The notes under the pieces were generated by a model that was given only the letters and a program-made list of their open reading frames with translations, searched no databases and was not told the DNA's origin. Shown piece after piece: positions 59,527 to 64,000 of a DNA stretch of 64,000 nt. Source of the stretch: Acetobacteraceae bacterium (GTDB lineage Bacteria; Pseudomonadota; Alphaproteobacteria; Acetobacterales; Acetobacteraceae); the NCBI GenBank assembly GCA_947371015.1, contig CANBNK010000002.1:47464-111463 (forward strand), read 5' to 3'. How positions within the stretch are numbered: the stretch's first letter is position 1; every line of letters begins with the position of its first letter. The position numbers and the translations under genes are program-made.

Positions 59527-59945
59527 GCGTCCCCCCACCCGCGCGCGGCGAGGACCGCTACGCCCCCGATGCCGCCGGCGGCCAGCGCCTGGTGTTCATC
59601 CGCGGCCTGGAGATGCATGCCCGGCTGGGCATCCACGCGCATGAAAAGCGCGGGCCGCAGCGCATCGTGGTCGGGGTGGAGATTGCGGTGGACGACCCCT
59701 GGGCGCCCGGCGGCGTCGGCCCGGACGACCTGAGCCGCGTGGTGGACTACGAAAAGCTGGTCCACCTGGCCCGTGCCGAGGTGGCGGAGGGCCACGTGAT
59801 GCTGGTGGAAACCCTGGCGGAACGGCTCGCCACCGCCGCCCTGGCCGACCCGCGGGTGCGCCGGGTCCGGGTCACAATCGAAAAGCCCGAGGCATTCGAA
59901 GATGTTGCGGCCGTTGGTGTCGTCGTGGAACGAACACGGTCATGA
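59523..59945 (+). CDS. folB: Dihydroneopterin aldolase FolB
   Basis: A 140-residue FolB-family protein that cleaves or epimerises 7,8-dihydroneopterin in folate synthesis. An N-terminal extension of about 22 residues precedes the core LVFIRGLEMHARLGIHAHEK; VVDYEKLVHLAR and MLVETLAERLATAAL provide the conserved Tyr and Glu regions, and VRVTIEKPEAF carries the catalytic Lys with its typical KP-x-A context. It overlaps the SDR stop. It is followed by the AT-rich region before uvrC. Confidence 0.93.
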   Translation: MSVPPPARGEDRYAPDAAGGQRLVFIRGLEMHARLGIHAHEKRGPQRIVVGVEIAVDDPWAPGGVGPDDLSRVVDYEKLVHLARAEVAEGHVMLVETLAERLATAALADPRVRRVRVTIEKPEAFEDVAAVGVVVERTRS

Positions 59946-60229
59946 AATGTCGAAGGGACGAAACTATCCACTGTCGCCGCCGCTGCGTGAACAACACCCT
60001 AACGGTCAACCAAGATGTTTGTCTTGACCCGCAAAAACAGCCTGTCCACAAAGTTCTCTCAGCAATTACAATGGCTTAGATAATTGCCTAATTTTCGTGC
60101 AATGCACTGTGACCGGCGGATGACGGCCCTTTCGCACAACAACCCCCGGTCTCGCCCACAGGGTTATCCACATAACCGGTGGAGAACTTCGTATCGGCCG
60201 CAGCACCCTGACCCAGCGGCAGGCGCCCC
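59946..60229. other. 284-bp AT-rich intergenic region with DnaA-box-like sites
   Basis: The region between folB and uvrC is much richer in A and T than its surroundings. It holds a perfect DnaA box TTATCCACA (60164-60172) inside the palindrome GGTTAT-CCAC-ATAACC, and near matches CTATCCACT (59964-59972) and CTGTCCACA (60042-60050). A 7-bp inverted repeat, GCAATTA (60062-60068) and TAATTGC (60081-60087), is in the most AT-rich part. It likely includes the uvrC promoter. An origin role is only a possibility. Confidence 0.5.
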
Positions 60230-62140
60230 GTGAGCGACGAGCCGCCGCCCCCCGTTGCGCCGCCAGCAGCGGAAATCACCCCGGAAGCCCCGGTCATGGA
60301 GGGGCTTCGCGTGATCGAGGCCGCCTTGGCGACGCTGCCGCTCTCGCCCGGCGTCTATCGCATGCTGGATGCCAAGGGCGACGCCCTCTACGTGGGCAAG
60401 GCGCGGGCGCTGCGGCGGCGGGTCTATGCCTATACCCAGGTCGGCAAGCTGCCGGAGCGGCTGCGGCGCATGGTGTACGAAACCCGCAGCCTGGAGGTGA
60501 TGACCACCGGCAGCGAGGCCGAGGCCCTGTTGCTGGAAGCCAACCTGATCAAGAAGCTGCGGCCGCGCTACAACATCGTGCTGCGCGACGACAAGTCCTA
60601 CCCCTGGCTGGTCATGACCGAGGATCATCCCTACCCGCAAATCGGCAAGCATCGCGGGGAGCGCCGCAAGGGCGCCAGCTATTGGGGGCCGTTTGCCAGT
60701 GTCTGGGCGGTGAACCAAACGCTCTCCGCGTTGCAGAAGGTCTTCCTGCTGCGCTCCTGCGCCGACACGGTGTTTGATACCCGCGACCGCCCCTGCCTGC
60801 TGCACCAGATCAAACGCTGCTCCGCCCCCTGCGTCGAACGCGTCAGCCGGGCCGACTACCGGGAGCTGGTGGACGAGGCAAAACAGTTCCTGTCCGGCCA
60901 AACCCCCAGCATCCAGAAGCACCTGGCGGCCGAGATGGAGGCCGCCGCTGAAAAGCTGGAGTTCGAGCGGGCGGCGGCGCTGCGCGACCGTATCCGCGGC
61001 CTGACCTACATGCAGGGCCGTGACCGGGTGAACCTGGACGGCGTGGACGACGCCGACGTGGTCGCCCTGCACCAGTTGGCCGGGCAGAGCTGCGTACAGG
61101 TGTTCTTCTTCCGCGGCGGCCGCAACAACGGCAACCGGCCCTACTTCCTGTCCAAGGGCGATGCCGGGCCGGAGGAGGTGATGGGCAGCTTCCTCGGCCA
61201 GCTCTACGACGACCTGCCGCCGCCGCCGCTGATCCTGCTCAGCCACGACCCAGAGGAAAGCGCGCTGATCGCCGAGGCGCTGACGCTGAGGGCCGGCCGC
61301 AAGGTGGAGTTGCACCGCCCGCAGCGCGGCGAGAAGCGCGGCGCGGTGGAACACGCCGAGACCAACGCCCGCGAAGCGCTGGAACGCCGCATGGCCGAGG
61401 GCACCGCGCAGGAGGCGCTGCTGGCCGGCGTCGCCCGGCTGTTCGAGCTGCCGGCCCCGCCGGAACGCATCGAGGTCTATGACAACAGCCACATTCAGGG
61501 CGCCCACGCCTATGGCGTGATGATCGCCGCCGGCGCGCCGGGCTTCCTGAAGCAGGCCTACCGCAAGTTCAGCATCAAGTCCGCTCTCAAGCCCGGTGAC
61601 GACTTCGCCATGATGCGCGAGGTGTTCGAGCGCCGCTTCGGCCGGGCGATGAAGGAGGACCCGGGCCGCGACTCCGGCACCTGGCCCGACCTGGTGCTGA
61701 TCGACGGCGGTGCCGGCCAGCTTTCCGCCGCCGCCGCCATTTTGGCGGAAATGGGCGTGGAGGATGTGCCGCTGGTCGGCGTGGCCAAGGGGCCGGACCG
61801 CGATGCCGGCCGCGAATGGTTCCACCAGACCGGCAAGCCCGCCTTCCAGCTGCCGCCGCGTGACCCGGTGCTGTATTATCTGCAACGGCTGCGCGACGAA
61901 GCCCACCGCTTCGCCATCACCACCCACCGCGCCGGCCGCTCCAAGGCCATCACCAAGAGCGAGCTGGATGACATCCCCGGCGTTGGCCCGGCGGTGAAGC
62001 GGCGGCTGCTCAACCATTTCGGCAGTGCCCGCGGGGTACGCAACGCCGCCTTGCCGGACCTGGAGAACTGCCCCGGCATCGGCCCGGCGGTTGCCCGCAA
62101 GATCCACGGCCACTTCCACCCCGGCGGGACGGAAGGCTGA
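60230..62140 (+). CDS. uvrC: Excinuclease ABC subunit C (UvrC)
   Basis: A 636-residue subunit of the nucleotide excision repair nuclease, which makes both incisions around a UvrAB-bound lesion. The N-terminal GIY-YIG domain has [20 protein letters not shown] (about residues 40-59); the UVR helical motif lies in [20 protein letters not shown] (around 240); the C-terminal RNase H-like nuclease contains [18 protein letters not shown] with its catalytic Asp; and a tandem HhH domain ends with [15 protein letters not shown] and [14 protein letters not shown]. The start is GTG at 60230. Length and motifs are complete. Confidence 0.97.
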   Translation: MSDEPPPPVAPPAAEITPEAPVMEGLRVIEAALATLPLSPGVYRMLDAKGDALYVGKARALRRRVYAYTQVGKLPERLRRMVYETRSLEVMTTGSEAEALLLEANLIKKLRPRYNIVLRDDKSYPWLVMTEDHPYPQIGKHRGERRKGASYWGPFASVWAVNQTLSALQKVFLLRSCADTVFDTRDRPCLLHQIKRCSAPCVERVSRADYRELVDEAKQFLSGQTPSIQKHLAAEMEAAAEKLEFERAAALRDRIRGLTYMQGRDRVNLDGVDDADVVALHQLAGQSCVQVFFFRGGRNNGNRPYFLSKGDAGPEEVMGSFLGQLYDDLPPPPLILLSHDPEESALIAEALTLRAGRKVELHRPQRGEKRGAVEHAETNAREALERRMAEGTAQEALLAGVARLFELPAPPERIEVYDNSHIQGAHAYGVMIAAGAPGFLKQAYRKFSIKSALKPGDDFAMMREVFERRFGRAMKEDPGRDSGTWPDLVLIDGGAGQLSAAAAILAEMGVEDVPLVGVAKGPDRDAGREWFHQTGKPAFQLPPRDPVLYYLQRLRDEAHRFAITTHRAGRSKAITKSELDDIPGVGPAVKRRLLNHFGSARGVRNAALPDLENCPGIGPAVARKIHGHFHPGGTEG

Positions 62141-62168
62141 GCGGCGGCGCGAACCGCCGCCCCGGCCG

Positions 62169-62207
62169 CCGCCACTCTGGCTGCCACTTTGGCCGCCAGA
62201 GTGGCGG
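62169..62207. terminator. Stem-loop between convergent uvrC and CBS genes
   Basis: A 13-bp perfect stem pairs CCGCCACTCTGGC (62169-62181) with GCCAGAGTGGCGG (62195-62207), with a 13-base loop. It lacks a T run but its position between convergent stops supports a shared terminator. Confidence 0.6.
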
Positions 62208-62222
62208 CCACGCCGCCGCTGG

Positions 62223-62918
62223 CTAAAGCGAGGCGCGCAGGAAGAACGGCATCGGCTTGGTTTCGTCCGCCACGCTGATCACCCCCGCCACCTGCTGCGC
62301 CAGGACCAGAAGGCTCCGGCGCGCCTCCTCGGACCGGTGGAAGCCGTAGAAGGTCACCACTGCATCCTTGACGCCGGGGAAGATGTAGAAGGTATCCACC
62401 CAGGGCTGCTCGCGCATGGCGTCCAGCACGCTGCGCAGCAACCGGGTGTCGCTGACGGTGCCCGCGGCCGGCGGCTGCGGCGCCGTCAGGACGGCACGCA
62501 ACAGGTCGGCCCTGCTCACCACGCCCACCAGCTTGCCGTCCCGCAGCACCGGCACCCGGCGAATCCGATGCTGCTCCATCAGCCGGGCGACCTCCTCGGC
62601 CGAGGCGTCCTCGGTCACGGTCACCAGGTTGCGGCTCATCACGTCCGCGGCGGTGGCGCCATGCGCCTTGGCGAAGCGTTCCGCCAGGCGACGGCCATCG
62701 CCGAACAGGCCTAGGAACCAGCCAAACGGCCCAGGCTGCTCGTCGGCCAGCCGCCGGATCAGGTCGCCCTCCGTCACCAGGCCGACCGGCGTGCCGGCGG
62801 CGTCCACCACCGGCACCGCCGAAATGCCGCGGCCGGCCAGCAATTCGGCGACGCCGGCGACAGGCATCTCAGGCGGAATGACAACCAGGTCCCTGGTCAT
62901 GAGATCGCGTGCTTGCAC
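62223..62918 (-). CDS. Tandem CBS-domain protein with BON-like C terminus (second copy)
   Basis: A 231-residue protein related to the one at 32326-33009. CBS 1 has ARDLMTRDLVVIPPEMPVAG and GRGISAVPVVDAAG, CBS 2 has AADVMSRNLVTVTEDASAEE and HRIRRVPVLRDG, and the last 75 residues resemble BON. The start is GTG at 62918, with TTGGAGGAAC at the right distance; an upstream ATG adds 19 residues that do not fit. It stands alone, convergent with uvrC, and its target is unknown. Confidence 0.9.
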   Translation of the reverse strand: MQARDLMTRDLVVIPPEMPVAGVAELLAGRGISAVPVVDAAGTPVGLVTEGDLIRRLADEQPGPFGWFLGLFGDGRRLAERFAKAHGATAADVMSRNLVTVTEDASAEEVARLMEQHRIRRVPVLRDGKLVGVVSRADLLRAVLTAPQPPAAGTVSDTRLLRSVLDAMREQPWVDTFYIFPGVKDAVVTFYGFHRSEEARRSLLVLAQQVAGVISVADETKPMPFFLRASL

Positions 62919-63121
62919 GGCGTTCCTCCAATGACTGCCAACATCGGAATGATGTCGGTGCAGTGGGGGAAACATGGCTATTTTTTTAACTCTTGACCTT
63001 GATCGGGCGCAACCGCCGGCGGTGCCCAGCGGGGCCGCGCCATGTAAAATTGCCTAAGGCGCCCGTGGCGTCTATGTGCTGCTAACCATTTATCCCCAAC
63101 GGAGCAGGCTGTCTCAGGCCC

Positions 63122-63736
63122 ATGCTGACGAACCTGCCCAACCTCCTGACGCTTAGCCGCATCTTCGCCATCCCGGTGATGGTGGCGCTGGCGGCGCTGC
63201 GGACGCCGCTGGGCGACATGATGGCCTGCGTCGTGTTCGGCCTGGCCGGCATCACCGACTACTTCGACGGCAAGATCGCCCGACAGCGCCAGCAGCTCAG
63301 CAGCTTCGGCCGCATGCTGGACCCCATCGCGGACAAGCTGCTGGTCGCCGCCGCGCTGATGGCGCTGGCCGGCCTGGACCGGCTTTCGCCGGCGGCATTG
63401 TATCCCGCCATCATCATCCTGCTGCGGGAAATCCTGGTCTCCGGCCTGCGCGAATTCCTGGCGGGGCTGCGGATAGGCCTGCCGGTGACGCAGTTGGCCA
63501 AGTGGAAGACCGGCGTGCAGATGGGCGCGCTGGGCACCCTGCTGGCGGGCGACACAGGCGCGCCGCTGGTTTACATGGACTGGCTGCCGGTATCGTTGAT
63601 CGGCGAAGTCATGCTGTGGACCGCCGCTGCACTCACTCTGGTAACAGGTTGGGACTATCTGGTAGCAGGCCTGCGGCACGCTCGGAGCGCGCCGCCGGCA
63701 AGTGCCGGGGGCCAGGCCCCCGGTCCCCAGCGGTAG
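63122..63736 (+). CDS. pgsA: CDP-diacylglycerol-glycerol-3-phosphate 3-phosphatidyltransferase (PgsA)
   Basis: A 204-residue inner-membrane enzyme making phosphatidylglycerol phosphate, the committed step to phosphatidylglycerol. The CDP-alcohol phosphotransferase motif is complete: D-x2-DG-x2-AR in DYFDGKIARQ, then SFGRMLDPIADKLL with the G and two Asp residues (about residues 47-76). The N terminus NLPNLLTLSRIFAIPVMVAL is typical. Four to five further helices follow. The C-terminal 20 residues are a polar, low-complexity tail. Confidence 0.95.
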   Translation: MLTNLPNLLTLSRIFAIPVMVALAALRTPLGDMMACVVFGLAGITDYFDGKIARQRQQLSSFGRMLDPIADKLLVAAALMALAGLDRLSPAALYPAIIILLREILVSGLREFLAGLRIGLPVTQLAKWKTGVQMGALGTLLAGDTGAPLVYMDWLPVSLIGEVMLWTAAALTLVTGWDYLVAGLRHARSAPPASAGGQAPGPQR

Positions 63737-63802
63737 CGCGTTGCGGTCTTGAGAGCGGCGCGTTGCCAGCGCATGTTGCGGCCATGTCGGCAGGAGTAGG
63801 TT

Positions 63803-64000
63803 ATGCGATTCGTACCCCAGGTGACAAAGCTGGCCCCGGCCCTCGGCATGGCCGTTCTGCTGGCCGGCTGCAGCACCTATGACAGCGGCACATCCTTCCT
63901 GAACCGCGCCGCTTCCGGTGCCTTCGAAGGCGTGGCGAACCTGGGCAGCTTCATGCCCTGGGGCGGCACCCGTCCCGCCAGCCCGGGCGACAGCCTGACC
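63803..64000 (+). CDS. Putative outer-membrane lipoprotein, partial (5' part only)
   Basis: The first 66 codons of a gene that continues past the right edge. The ATG at 63803 has GGAG eight bases upstream. The N terminus is a lipoprotein signal: MRFVPQVTKLAPALGMAV followed by the lipobox LLAGC with Cys23. The visible mature part (STYDSGTSFLNRAASGAFEG) has no recognised domain. It follows pgsA after 66 bp. Confidence 0.75.
   Translation, partial: MRFVPQVTKLAPALGMAVLLAGCSTYDSGTSFLNRAASGAFEGVANLGSFMPWGGTRPASPGDSLT

Noticed and set aside
59946..60229. Calling this region the chromosome origin
   Set aside because: Only one perfect DnaA box, and no dnaA, hemE, parAB or gidA neighbours in the window; reported as a finding instead.
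1..64000. tRNA, rRNA, CRISPR, transposase or phage genes
   Set aside because: I scanned for T-loop-like sequences, repeat-spacer patterns and transposase motifs and found none that I could support.

Overview
The window is about 70% GC, densely packed and free of mobile elements. It looks like the chromosome of an alphaproteobacterium, most likely an Acetobacteraceae member related to Roseomonas (inference). The pointers are the GC content, seven Bug/TctC solute receptors spread among small catabolic operons, and a FolB / UvrC / PgsA block. No tRNA, rRNA, CRISPR array, transposase or phage gene was recognised, and no stretch over 300 bp lacks a gene.

Layout. 1-5622 (minus): a branched-chain amino acid type ABC importer with livG, livF, three tandem paralogous binding proteins and a partial livH. 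5790-17960: the most interesting block, an N-heterocycle catabolic cluster. Its minus arm holds an AA_synth/DUF1185 protein and an enamidase-like amidohydrolase. Its plus arm holds a MarR regulator, a two-gene molybdenum hydroxylase, a 6-hydroxynicotinate reductase homologue, a UPF0280 (ApbE superfamily) protein, a haem-oxygenase-like diiron protein, two ferredoxins flanking an unknown small protein, a GlcG-like protein, a thioesterase and an MFS transporter. 18050-23300: acyl-CoA genes (HMG-CoA lyase-like, CaiB, crotonase), a Bug receptor and an LhgO-like flavoprotein. 23501-24809: a small unknown protein and a STAS/anti-sigma kinase pair. 24921-27597: an apparently degenerate dipeptide-type ABC transporter (fused permease plus an ATPase-like protein without Walker motifs). 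27762-35294: hydrolase, Bug receptor, dioxygenase, Na+/H+ antiporter, and a CBS-BON / metallophosphoesterase / kinase-USP stress operon. 35439-41108: double CaiB protein with an apparent ATT start, ADP-forming acyl-CoA synthetase and Zn alcohol dehydrogenase. 41627-43354: GntR regulator, fatty acid hydroxylase and a small membrane protein. 43377-58617: further Bug-linked operons with two Cys-less racemase-like proteins, short-chain dehydrogenases, a TcuA-like flavoprotein, amidohydrolase, aminotransferase, MarR, HD protein, NIPSNAP and RidA. 58741-64000: pteridine-reductase-like SDR, FolB, an AT-rich gap with a perfect DnaA box, UvrC, CBS protein, PgsA and a partial lipoprotein.

How it fits together. 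The 5.8-18 kb cluster combines the three signature enzymes of the reductive nicotinate pathway of Eubacterium barkeri (Mo hydroxylase, 6-hydroxynicotinate reductase, enamidase) with an oxygenase-like protein and ferredoxins. That suggests an aerobic variant of the reductive route for nicotinate or a related heterocyclic acid. The E. barkeri reductase carries covalent flavin, so the adjacent UPF0280 gene is a candidate flavin transferase. Most of the remaining operons pair a periplasmic organic-acid receptor with two to four enzymes, and no TctA/TctB membrane partner lies in the window.
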